From Chelydra serpentina (lineage: Eukaryota > Chordata > Testudines > Chelydridae), in the NCBI GenBank assembly GCA_037349315.1, contig JBAIAC010000027.1, forward strand, positions 9,553,501-9,617,500: 64,000 bases of DNA, in the 5' to 3' direction. The notes under the pieces were generated by a model. It had not been told where the DNA came from. It made no database searches and saw nothing but the letters and a program-made list of their open reading frames with translations. A program made the translations under genes and the position numbers. Shown piece by piece: positions 24,401 to 37,689 of this stretch (positions are counted from its first letter, which is position 1; each line of letters opens with the position of its first letter).

Positions 24401-27400
24401 GGACGCTCACCTGCAGGGTAAAAGGTTCTATTCCCGGAGCGTAGATCTTGACGGTGAAGCCGGTGTCCTGTATGACGATAACTTCCTGGTCATTCGCATC
24501 GTCCCCCGGGTCAGCCTCCTCGTGGCCGTTCTGCCTGCTCTCCTCCTTGAGGTGCTCGTAAGAGCCGTCACCGTTCATTAAAGCCATGCCAGCCGGGTGT
24601 TCTAGTCACAACGCGGGAGAGGGGAAAGAGAGATTTAGCAAGGGCCCAAACAACAAAGCCAGTCGCCCCGGGTTGCTTAACATACCAGCCTACCATAAGC
24701 TGGGGACCTCCATTTCAACAACCTGTGGTTTAAAAAAAGCCCAAGTCATTAGATTCCCCGCCCCATTCAATTGGTGTTTATGTGCCATACCTTACCGCTT
24801 GCATACCCAACACCCTTTCCCAAGGGGTACATATCTCCCAAAGAGCAGAATCAGCAGGGAAGAGGTAGAGGGGGAAAAAGAGAAACAGGGAGAATGGCTC
24901 AGCCTGGAAAAATTCAGTTCAATTTTAAGAACCTTCTTAATGAAGAGAGATGGGTGTGTGGCGCTTTGCAGCCCGAGGGCAGCTGTAACCGGTGCACCAA
25001 CAAGTTACGTGGGTTCTTAAATACTTTCCCTGGCTCTCCTGTTCTGCTAAAAAGAGGGCAGTGGCATTGCTAACCTGCATGTCACGTGGGACCCAAGCTA
25101 CTTCACAGAAACACGAACAGCTCCCACGCCCCTGCGTGCGTCACGCAACTCTTCACATTTTAAAAATACTTTGCAGATGTCTTGCAGTACAAGGGGAGAG
25201 ACTTTGCGTGAAGAAGACCACTTCAGCTGACACATGCAAAATGAAATGACTTCTTGTTTTGCAGTTGCCCACCCTGGTGCTGTTGCCTGAACACAGCCAG
25301 ATTTTCTTACTCAGTGACAATCTGCACATAGAGAAGCCATTGGCAGTGTGATAACGGCAGTGATCTGTTCAAAATCCATAACGCTGTGGAACCGTGCCCT
25401 AGAGAGTCATGTGAAATCCCTACAGCTCAATAATTGAAATGAGACTGGGCAGAACACTGGGAAATGTGCTGGAGGGAGAACTTGACTGTACTGGTCATGA
25501 AGGAACGGCTGGTCTGGATGATCTACTAATAGAGCGACACAAATTTTATGTAATTAAAAGATGCTGTTTCCTCAAAGCTGAAAGCTTTTGCAAGCGGCAC
25601 ATCAGTCTAGGTGGAGTTTTCATCAGGATGGTTTAAGGAGAGACACTGTCACCTTGTAGTCTGGTGGTTAAGAACAATGACCGGGGACGTGGGAGACCCA
25701 GGTACAAGTGCCCGCTCTGCCTGATTCAGAGTGACCTGGGATGGAAAACTTCTGTTCTGGTGCCCTCCTTACCAGGAGACAGCCTCCTTCCCACATTGAA
25801 GAGAGACTCTCTTGGAGGGAGAGGTTCAAATGTTTTTTTTCTTTGTTCCAATCAAGAACTAAAACAAATGTCAAAACCTCAAAAACTGCCGTGAAATGAA
25901 ACTGCCATCCTCATACTCAATAGGTTACATTCCTACTGCTTCTAGGGAGTTACAGTCTCATCCCCAGCTGCATTTCTGGGTATTTCGTAGCATTTGCCTA
26001 AACTCCTTTAACACGCCACTCCATTTTTGTAGAGGATTCAGGTGAAGACAAGCATTGTGACTCTCCAATACACATCAGTGAGCATCAGCCACGCTAGCCC
26101 CAAAGCCTCAGCTCCTCCTGCAGCCCCAGGATGGCCAGGTAACCACTCAGTCTCTCACTTTTACCATCTGGAAAATGGGGATAAACATATTTACTTGCCT
26201 GCCTCTTGAAGGTGCCACAAGAGTTAAGTAATTAACGCCAGCGAAGGGCTAAGCGTTCCCTCCCATATGATTATTATTCTGGTATTATGGCTCCAGATTA
26301 AGATCACTCCTAATTTATTGCCCTCCTACCTGCAGATGACTGTCAAGGCCAAGTTACAACAGAGAGCAAGTGCAAGACATGGGACAGGAAACAATTTCTC
26401 CCTATCCAATGGGACGGGGTAAACAGCAGAGCTGTGTTAACAGCCCCTGGTGCCATCAGCAGCGGCTGCCCAGATGCTAATGGTTAGTGTCCCTCTACAC
26501 GCGTCTCCCACACATGACAGAAACCCATGAGCAGAGCGGACTAAAGACTCCACTAGGATTCTGACACGCCCAAGCCATGCTGGGAAAGAGGAACAGAGAC
26601 ACTGCCCATGCAACAGTGCTCTGAGAAGCTGGGTCTTTGAAAGACACATCCCCAGAGCCCGGAGAGAGGCACCCCTTGTTACACCTATAGAGCAGAGCTC
26701 CCTTCAGACAACCGGGTGCACCGGGGGATGAGACCACAGGATCCCCCTGAAATGCTACCTCTGGGGTTACTAGCGTCATAGAATCATAGAATCTCAGGGT
26801 TGGAAGGGACCTCAGGAGGTCATCTAGTCCAACCCCCTGCTCAAAGCAGGACCAACCCCAACTAGATCATCCCAGCCAGGGCTTTGTCAAGCCTGACTTT
26901 AAAAACCTCTAAGGAAGGAGATTCCACCCCCTCCTAGGTAACCCATTCCAGTGCTTCACCACCCTACTAGTGAAAAAGTTTTTCCTAATATCCAACCTAA
27001 ACCTCCCCCTCTGCAACTTGAGACCATTACTCCTTGTTCTGTCATCTTCTACCACTGAGAACAGTCTAGATCCATCCTCTTTGGAACCCCCTTTTAGGTA
27101 GTTGAAAGCAGCTATCAAATCCCCCCTCACTCTTCTCTTCTGCAGGCTAAACAATCTCAGTTCCCTCAGCCTCTCCTCATAAGTCATGTGCTCCAGCCCC
27201 CTAATCATTTTTGTTGCCCTCCGTTGGACTCTTTCCAATTTATCCACATCCTTTTTGTAGTGTGGGGCCCAAAACTGGACACAGTACTCCAAATGAGGCC
27301 TCACCAGTGCCGAATAGAGGGGAATAATCACGTCCCTCGATCTGCTGGAAATGCCCCTACTTATACAGCCCAAAATGCCGTTAGCCTTCTTGGCAACAAG

Positions 27401-30400
27401 GGCACACTGTTGACTCATATTCAGCTTTTCGTCCACTGTAACCCCTAGGTCCTTTTCTGCAGAACTGCTGCCCAGCCATTCGGTCCCTAGTCTGTAGCAG
27501 TGCATGGGATTCTTCCGTCCTAAGTGCAGGACTCTGCACTTGTCCTTGTTGAACCTCATCAGATTTCTTTTGGCCCAATCCTCTAATTTGTCTAGGTCCC
27601 TCTGTATCCTATCCCTACCCTCCAGCGTATCAACCACTCCTCCCAGTTTAGTGTCATCTGCAAACTTGCTAAGTGTCATCTACTAGCGTCGATGACACTA
27701 TCCCTCCCCTCCCACAGAACCTGACTTCTGGAGCCGAGGACAAGGCTGGATCCTGCGGGGGTGCAGTCGGAGGGGGAAGGGCTCCCCTTGTTGTACTCGA
27801 GCGGACATGCAGGTGAGGAGGCAGGGTTTAGCCCCAAGCGTGCTCCAGTGGGCGCCATGCACAACGGGCTATTTTAGGGGAGCTTTCGCTTGGTGTCACC
27901 AGACCCACAAAGGCCAGTCTTTATGCTCTTCCACCCAGCAGCCACCCTGAGGCTCTTGCTTGCAGCTCTGGCAAACCATGTGGGCTTAGTACAGCAGGCC
28001 TCCCTCCATCCCCTCCCACCAGGATCCCACGGACATAATAATCAACCCAACGTGTGCTGCTCTGCACACGTGTGTCTATCTCCCATTAGCCCCACGGAGG
28101 AGTTGTGCACGAGGAGGTATCCCACCCCAACGGACCCACAAGAGATACCTAGTTCGGACACAATGTCCACTCCGGCACCATAGCCCGTAGAGAGGAACGT
28201 AACCAACTAACATTCTCCAAGATTTTCTACAGCTACAAAGGCAGGAAACGTGTCAACTGGAAACACTTCTATGTTCCCAGCAAGTAAGTGAAGTCTCCTA
28301 AAAAGGGAGTGGAAATTAACTGGCTTGCTCAGAGGTGGGCAGTTGTAGAGACAGGCACACCACTTATTTTCCTACTAGTGTTTTTTTTCTTTTTCTTTTT
28401 TTGCTGAGGCATCTTGGGCTAACAAATGCTGCAAGCCGGGACTCCCCTGGCTCCAAGCGTGATCTGAGCAACACCAACTGGTCAGGTATATGTGCTATTA
28501 ACGCCATCGACCCAGGCGAACCCTGCCACCAAACAGGGTCAAAGGAGAGGCTGCATATGAGCGTTCCTACCTAAATTCAGGGCTATGCTTCTGTTTATGA
28601 CTTTCCTGGGCTATAAAAGTTACAAACTAATGGAGTGAGCAGCATTTTGGTGGACTGCTTCTGAGCAGACCTGGCCACGTCAAGAAGCTGCCATCATGCA
28701 ATATGGTGCAATATAGCCTCCACCGGCCACCAGGAAAAGATATGAATTGGTAAAGCTCCGGGGTGGGGAGGGGCAGCAAAGAGGTGGCAGTTTAATGCCT
28801 CCTTGCACCACACGATCCAGCTCTAGCCAGCACGGTCTCAAGTTGAGGAGCAAGAAATTAATCCTGCACCAAAAGAGAGCGACGGGTTAGCAGAGTAACC
28901 CAATCGTTTAGGTCGCCTTCGGGAAAAGGAAGATGGTGTTTACAAATCAAGGAAGGGTTTTCAGGACACTGCCGTTTCCATGCAAGCTGTCTCTTTCATT
29001 GCAACCACAACTGGGAGCGCTGTAGGGGAGTCTCCTCAGGGTAAGCATCGCGTACTCTGCAGTGACTCACAAAGCGTTTGCCTGGAAGTTTCGCCTACCC
29101 ACTTTTAAAAGGAGTCACCAACTTTCACTGCTGCTCTGTAGAACCGGATAGAAAGGGAGACGACAAACAGATAAAGCCAGCCGTGCCAGCGTTTTCCACA
29201 GAGAAATGCCTGAGGTCATCAAACAACATAAAGAGGGGAAGGAAAATAAATTTTACAAGTGCACCTTCAAGAAAATGTAAGATTGTTAGTAACAAAGGGA
29301 TTTTTTTTTAAAAAAAAACTAGGCTTTTTTCTTAGAGGCAATGCAGTTTAAAAAAAAATAATTCTCAGTCCAAACCTGGAACCAGTGTGTTGTGCTATTC
29401 TATCAAGGGATATCCTCGCATGGGTAAAGTTACTCATTTCTTCAAATTTCAAAACGTCTCTGGGCAGCTCTCCTGTGGTTTTTACGTTTTAATTTACAAA
29501 CGAATGTGTTTGTAGGACTGAGCCCCTACTCTGTACAAGAAAGGGCAAAACCAAATATTTTAAAAAACACGGTATGGTAATTTACTGATTCGTGTCTGAG
29601 AACTGGTGGTGTTTTTTTCAAAAACCTTAGCTCAGCAGCCCCTACTTTCTGCTCAGCGACCCTGATCTTGTCACTATAAACAGCAACGTGGACATTCATT
29701 CTATTTCCATGTTAAACCTCTAACACTGCTCTGTGGTCACAACTGTTAGAAGAAACTATTTAAAGTGACAATACGCACTTACAGTAAGAATCCTCGGGGT
29801 CAGAGCCTTCCCTCACAGGCTCTTCTAAAGTGACTGAACCAGGTTTTCTTTGGGCAGACCCTAAAGCTGTAACTAAATATTCTGGGTCATTGGTTCACAT
29901 CACACTCCTCACCTGTGCTCAGGTTCTGCTGACCACTATGTTGAAAAAACAAGCAAACCAAACTATTACGGATAAAACAACCCCTGTAGTACTTGATCAA
30001 ATTACATGTCACACCTGGTGTAACAGTTTAAGTAGAAGAATTAGTTTCTATCTACTCACATGGACAGACCAAAAAAATATTGAGACAAGACACTATTGTG
30101 ATTATCTCTATTTGCACTGAACCCACACGTGAGGTAGGCACCTCTCAAAAACAATTAGATCGAGGTCCCTGCCAAGGTGCAATTTTCGTATCTGAATTTG
30201 AATACTACTTCCTGTAAGAAAGAGAGGTAGTGGAACATCAGAAATTTACATCCATAACGTTCAAACAAGCCAGGGAAGTATCCAATAGCTAAATCAGTGG
30301 TTCTCAATCTATGATCCACAGACCCTTGGGGGTCCACAGACTATGTCTAAGATTGCCAAAGGGGTCCATGCCTCCATTTGAAATTTTTTAGGGATCCACA

Positions 30401-33400
30401 AATGAGAAAAGGTTGAAAACCACTGAACTAAGTCATTCTATTACTTCAAGAGACAACAAAGATGCCTTTTAACAGAAACACTTTGCTGCAGATTTCATCC
30501 TCAGGCCTAAGACAGAGCAGTATAAATGCTGTCACAAGTTAACCTGCTAAGAAGAGTTACATTCCAAACTTGAGAAATAAGCGATACTGTCAAAATAAAG
30601 CAAGGTTTATGGTTTTTAGAATCCCCTTGCCTGCATTTAGCAACACTAGCAGCAGACTGTTAAAGATGAAGGAATTAAAAACCTACTTTGTTCTTACTCA
30701 TCTTAAGCATGAAACTGTCACCACTGTGATTCTAGATTCATTCTGAGGGTACAAACATGTCTTCACAGTCTGAAATAGGCGTCCAAACTCCAAACACTTG
30801 TCTTGCTTTTAAGCATGTCTGCAGACTGAAAATGCACATTTGGCACAAAGATAAAAACAAATAAGAACCCCAACACGCTAAAAGCATTCCCACCATTTTA
30901 CTAGATGAACCCAAGACAGCATTCAGGACCAAAATTCCATGGTGTTACACTGCTGTAAATACGAAACAGCAGTAACAGAGCAGAAAATGCGGCTACTGCA
31001 GATTCACAAGGGCAGAGAAGAGCAGAATCTTTGACCCCAGGACTTTTATACTCTGCTTCCAATAATCTGGGTGGAAACAGAAGCCTGACGGGATTATCAC
31101 TTTGATCCCAAGTTTAAGTGACTAAAATTTAGATTTAAGCCATGCTAGGGTCAGTTTTCAGAATGCAGCAAAATTTGGGGGGAAGGGGGAGAGAGAAACA
31201 TAACAAACCTGTTCTCCGAAGCATTTCCACTCAGAACAAAAGCCAGCATGTCTGCTAAACTCCTTAGCACCTTTTCGGTAGAATTCAGCAACAAGCTGAT
31301 CACAACTGGCCCGAGTTTTAAAAGACGATTTTTAAAGACTGGCATTGTAACAGCGCACACACGGGTTCTACTGCAACCTATCACTCTGGTTTATCGCTAC
31401 GGCTAGTGCCTCCTGTGGAGAGTACCAACCTGAAACACAAATCAGATCCCGCACGGCGTTCCAAGCAGCTCGGCTCCTATGCGTTTTATGACATCACACC
31501 AGAACCCTCCGCTAAGCTATCTTGCTTGGCCTTCACTGACCTCACTCACCTATTTTACATACCAGATGGGCTCTACTGAGAGAACTAAACGGTGCAGCTA
31601 TCCAACAGTACCAGCGGTGACTCTTTAGCCATGGTGCCCTGACCTAGGGCCTTATCCTTTGCCCAGCTCCCAGTTTAAGCACGGGGAAGATGGAGGAGGA
31701 GACGCAGGATCCTGCCCCATTTCTATAGAGCAAGTGCGGAGCTGCTTCGAGGCGGTTTCATCCACAATGGTTCAGATAGCCCTGCCCATCCCTGACTTGG
31801 CGCCACCATGAGGTGAGGGAGCCAAAGATTTACAGACCTGTTGTTCTTCTGGTCCCTCCCTTCCCCAGGCCTGCCTTCAGTGCAATAATGTAAAGAGCTC
31901 CTTGGAATCCAGCTTTGGCCTTTGAACAGCACAATCGTATTGGGAGAGGCACAAACTGGGGCTGGACTTGCTTAAAAATAAAAGGACTATCCGACTAAAT
32001 ACCTTAACTCTTCATGCAGATGTTTGCACACACACTGGCAGAACCACACACCTTGTGACACCACGCATGCACAGGTGATAGCCACATGATACTTTGCAGA
32101 ATCACACGGAAGACCAAATTTAGCAGGCACTTTTCACTACCTCAAGGGCACCATCCTTCCCTCCTCCCCCACCACTCTGATCATTCTAGACCTTGGAAAA
32201 TAAAAATAAAAGGGGGAAAATGGCCACAGAAGCATTTAATCTCTTCCCCGCCATAAGCACGGAACTTCACCCTGAGAGCGACATTGGCCCAGTCTCTTAC
32301 GAGGCTTTAGCCATCAGACCATGCTACCTCTCTGCAAAAGAAGAAAAAGTAAAGTTAGCTTGTAACCTTCTTGTTACATTTGTACACACATTAACATATT
32401 AACTCATCCATACTGCCCATAAGCACGCATTGTGCCTCAATATATAAAATAGCACCAACCAGTTCTATAGGTAGACATTAGTGTTTCTTGTGCAGTTCCT
32501 GATCGGTGTATAAATGCATAAATGTAACACTGCAATAGCTTACGCTTTTAAAGAGTCAGGGGAGGGAGCTGGATGCAAAAAATAATCCTAGTTGGTTGGC
32601 GCAGTGGATTTTAAAAATCAGCCACCCTAAAATATCTGGTGTCTAAAGTATAGTTCTGCACAAATCTGCAATTTTTGCGCGTTACCATAGCGCTGCACTT
32701 AGGAAAGAGACCCACTGCACAGATCACAACCTTGCAATTTCATACAGCAACTATTCCTTACTGGGCTCTAGTCACTTGTGAAGTCAGAGGTTTAGATTGC
32801 AGTGATTGAGTTCTGTGCACAAAGAAAGTTTGCTTTCAGAAAATGGAAAAAGGAAAAAGCTTTTGTGCAAAACTTCAAAAATAAAAAATAAAAAATCATC
32901 CCCAGCTTTGCTCTGTCACAAGGTATTTCAGCCCAAAAGGAAAAGTTCTGAGATAGTTAAGGGAGTGAATACAGAGTCTGTATGGAAATTTGCTTCTTCC
33001 CAGCATACCTTTCCCTCCCATAAGGACACATATATAACAGACACACACACACCAGGAAGAATAAAAAGTCACTCCCCAAGCACCTAAAAAACAAAGCTTC
33101 CTTTTCCTCTTCCTCTTCTTCTGCTGCTTTGATGGCAGTATGCTCACTTCAAGATCAGGATCAAGGTTTAACTCGCCATCTAGGCCAATTGCAGGATTGG
33201 TCAGTAAGTAACAAGTGCTTTTATCCTGGATCATATGTGTATTCTCATCCGTAATGACAGACAAGACCGTCTCTTGGATATTTTGGCTTTTCTCTGCCTT
33301 TACAGAGGGATTAGATTCAGGTGTTTCAACCGTTTCACAGCTCCCCAGGTTAGAAGCATTAGTTCTGTATTTTAATTGGACATCCGCATCTGCTAACGAT

Positions 33401-34521
33401 GGTTCCAAATTGGAGGCTTTTCCCCTCTTGGAGAGGTCTCGATTTTGCTGCCAATCAACAATAGGCATTCTGTGGGTTGCAGCTCTTTTGTCAGCTGGTA
33501 CCACAGGCTCTTCCTGGTTGCACGATTTAGAGTCTAGGCCACTGGCCTCAAGTTTCCCGCAACTCTGGCAAGCCTCAAGTGACTGAGAATGATTTAACTG
33601 TGTAGCTGATCCTTTCTCAAGGTCGACAGGAAGGACGGCCAGAGCAGAAGATGCCTCTGCCCGCTTTACTAAGCTAGCAACAGCAACACTGAGTTTCAAG
33701 CAGCTGTTTTCAGAGGCCTTCATCATTTCTTCGCTGCCCTTCTCCTTGGGTAAGCCTTGAACGCATTCTGGCCGTTTTTGCAGACTTTCATTCGATGCAT
33801 TGCTGAGAATAATGTCCGGATACAGTGGCACGCACTTGCAAGCTTCCGAGACATCTAACTTCATTTGAACAGGGAGGGAGACATCAGGAGACGCAGTGCA
33901 ACTAACGGGAGATTTGGGTAAGAGAGGGGCCCTCTCAGCCGAATTAAAGCTGTGTGTCTGGAAGATTAGATCAGTAACATGTCTGCAGCAATTTGCAAAG
34001 ATACTGTTTCCCATGACTACAGGTTACACAGATAAAAGACCAAACTGGAGAAGTAAGTTTTGTTTGCAGTCTCTTGTTTGTACACATATATTAAAATACA
34101 CAACAAAGACCGGTCTCGCATTGTCTACAGTTTGGACTTGTTAATGTTGCCACGTAGCTAGCTGATCAGATTTTCTAAGAAAATTCTTACTTGAACCCCA
34201 TGACATGAAAAGCACAAGACTAATAATTTAGATTGCCAGCATGCAAAGAGACATAAGTCAGGGAACAAAGAAAGTAATCTCTTAAACACTCATCTGTTTC
34301 TTCCCTTCTGATATCTTACGCAGATTTAAACCTTGGATTCACCATAGTGGGAGTTCTCCCAAAGTTCCTTCCAGTGACCTTCATCATCCAAACATCTTTG
34401 CCTCGGTCTTCAAAATATCAAGCTGCAGAATGCCAGGACATCCACAAAGTAAAAGCGAAGTTCAGTAAAACCGAAGTTCCCCAAAGCTGAAGACTTCCTC
34501 CTCTCCCCGCTGCCCCAGAGA

Positions 34522-34559
<38 letters not shown>

Positions 34560-37500
34560 AACAATCAAAATTCTTCAAAGTTTCTAAGAGAGAGTAGATA
34601 CTCGGCTGACTGCTAGAGCTCAGCAGTGAGTTATAAATAGAGTGGTGATAGCAGGCTCTGTACCGGTGCAGTATGGGACCATATTACAGCATTTCAGCTC
34701 TGCCAAGTTTATAAACAAATAAGATGCATTGAATTACAAAACAAGGCTAGTTACTATGGCATGCCTAGGCTTAGGCAGAGCCATCCATATTAAACAGACT
34801 GACATAAAAAGGGACTGTGGGGAGTGAACTACGTAGATAGAGTTGCCAAATGAGTTTCCTAGCCCCACAAAATGCCTCTATTTCAAACTAACTTCAGGAA
34901 TCCCCAGTAACTTTGCAGGAGTTGTAGGTTATACATTTTCACCTTGTAACAAGTGCACAAAAAACCCTACTATCTCAATAGGCTACAATACAAATCAAAG
35001 CTGCCAGAGAGGAGTATTGAAAGGACAAAACTAAGCCACATAACCCAATCACCCTCCTTGTTCTCATCCTATGCCATACATCAGTTCAGGATAAGCACCA
35101 CTAATGTGTGGGCACATGTGCCCCAGTAAAGGGTCTAGTGGGCTGTTGATTATATTTGCTTCTGTGTTGTTACCGGACAGTTATTTTCCTTTGGAGACAT
35201 ATCCTCTAATGAAAGCTACATTGGGAAAAAAACTTTTCAAGGAAGACTCTTAGAAAGTCACGTTCCAAGAAAGATACTCAGCCTGAAGAACCAGATGATT
35301 TGACTCTGCAATGGCAAATGTTATGCTCCTAGTCAACGCATTTCTTTCAGTTTTGCTACAGCTTAAGTAATTTTAAATGTTTGTATCTAGTTTAATTGTA
35401 ATTCACTCTTGTGAACTCTAAGATGGCCTATGTATACATAGGCCAATTCCAAATTTATGGAGGTAAAAAATAAGTCCTGTCTCTACTGTGAACATCTCAA
35501 GAGTAGGGTGAAGACAGACACCATGTCATAGACACATTTGTTAAGAGTCATCCCACACCCATATACATAACAGAAGAATTATTTCTCTTAAGAAAATTTT
35601 AGGAAGTTAGAGCCAATCATTGCAGAATTTTGTACTCCAGCTAACGCCCTGCCAAGAAGAAATGGAATGAACAAGTTGGGGGAAAAAAAAAACAGGCTGA
35701 AAGTTCTTTATACAAAATTAAATCCCCGATTAGCTTCTATTGTTCTTGTATTTTGCCTTTTTAAAAGAGCAGAACAAAAATCTCTGCCACCGAAACTCGT
35801 TCTAGCTCCAGCTCCAGTCAAGGCAGCTCAGATTTCCTTTTTTGGGACTTTTGTCTCGTTGCCCCTTTTATAAGAAAGACGCAGTAAGGGCCTAAGCAAA
35901 CCCTTAGTCACGAGAAGCCCCATTATCTTCAGGATCTAGTGCCAAGTTTGAAATGCTTAAAAACGTCTACATCTTCCAACTAATGTCTCTTTCGGAAGCA
36001 TCAGAAAACAGGGCAGATATACTGACAGCTTCAACTCTCCCTCTTTATAAATAGAAGCACATGCTGTGTACCTGCCCCAGACTTCAGTTTAATAACCCTT
36101 TGAGTTCATGTGGGTCTTTCTGTAAAAGAACCTCCAAGAAGAGACCCTCCTGGTACAGACTCATTCCATTTTAAAATGGCTTTGCTAACTGCAACAAATT
36201 AAAACTTAATTCTAGTTACCAAAGTTGTAAATTCACCAACTTTATCATTTTACTTCTACATAATGTGTACATGGCCCCTAACTGGAAATAAAGAGCCAAA
36301 CAGAGACCCAATTTAAGCAGGTGCAACTATCATAGGAGCTGGATCTATTTACTTCGGGGGGGAATTTGGGCCAAATTGTTAGCTCAGATTGAACAAGTTA
36401 TATTTAAGCTATTCGTATGCACACTAAAGGCAATACAGGTTTAAGAACGAGCAATAAAAAAAATCCTATATAAAGTTATATCAACAATTGTGATCAAATA
36501 ATTAACACCAACAGAGCTCCTACTATTGGGAGGTATACAAACAGCAAAATTAAGCTAGTTCAAATTGGACCTGAACTAGAGAGAATCTACTGCATACAGC
36601 ACAAGCTATAGTATTTTACATTCACTAGAAGAAAGTTAACCAGATACAGTGAAGGAATTGTGTAGGGTTTCACTTGTAGTGGGTGGTATTTGTGTAAGAG
36701 GAAGCAAGTTTAATAGGGACCCCAAAAACTTATGTCATCTTCAAAGGAGGATCGATTATTTCCTTAAGACTCCATCGAGAGAGGCAGGATGTCATGGGAA
36801 CGGCCTTGCTCCATCCCATCGGGGGGCACCTATAACCTGGAGGTTCCAACTTTCCAAATTAATTTCCATCATCTCTTTTGATGCAACTAACACCTTCTCC
36901 ATAGCAAATGCCCCTAAACAAGTGTGTTGGAGCTGTCCCCTGTGACCTGTAAATCCATGTTTGTTTTAAACCCTCTGTAGGTACCATTAAGGGTTATAAG
37001 TATCATGTTCAGCCTCCAGAGGCTTCAGGACACAGAGTTGTGTCATGTGCAGTTCCTTCGCTTCCTGTAGTTTGTAGCTGAACAAAAGAGCTCATCAGCC
37101 CCACAGATAAAGCGATGCCCATTCTAGTTAAAAACAGGAGGTGAACCGGAGATGGAAAGTGCTATATTGGGAGTCTCTTCTGTGGGCACTACATACAACA
37201 CGGCTATTTAAATGGGGGAAAGAGAGTAGAGTCACACCAGAATCTGATCGGGTAGGCCCAAGCCACGTTTAACAAGAGCGGTTCTCATTCAGGTAGAAGT
37301 TTGCACCTTTTATGCTCTTTCGTGGATACTGGAAAAATAGTTTTGCTGTAGTTGCCCCTCCAGGCTACATTTGTTTGGGCTGTGTCAATCCTGCTGGCTC
37401 AGAGGCTCTTTCCCGCAGTAACTGAAATGCTTTCTAAGCTTTGGACTTCGCATCTTGGGTCCCTCTCCTACACTGGCCAAGTCTGGGAGTTACATTTCAA

Positions 37501-37652
37501 CCAGTTTCCGGCGTGGTTTGGCTGGCCAAAACTTCTTTAACAACGTGGTTCTACCATTGGCTGGCCAAAAGGCTTAGCTGCAACGGTAAACAGTTCAAAC
37601 ACTGCTCCCAAACTGTGTCTAAAGGCCAGAGCCTAAGGCAAAGTGCAAAGTT

Positions 37653-37689
<37 letters not shown>

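Larger units (their letters stand above)
20527..24410 (-). other. CLUH introns 2 and 3
   Basis: It contains the CR1 stub at 21723 and a weak MIR-like stretch at about 24045-24260. ORFs at 23.1-24.0 kb on both strands show no recognisable protein and look like chance in GC-rich sequence. Confidence 0.6.
24602..32895 (-). other. CLUH intron 1, 3' third
   Basis: It contains a faint MIR head at about 25655, the MIR at 26136, the CR1 copy and the hAT MITE at 30295. Otherwise it is AT-rich sequence without a supported gene. A possible short exon at 31209-31338 was considered and not accepted. Confidence 0.6.

Noticed and set aside
30738..30932. 64-codon hydrophobic minus-strand ORF
   Set aside because: It is short, has no splice or start support, and lies in AT-rich intron.
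31209..31338. Possible second exon of the orphan gene (phase 1 acceptor, GTTTGT donor, Leu-rich peptide)
   Set aside because: The phase fits, but the acceptor lacks a pyrimidine tract and the peptide matches nothing I know.
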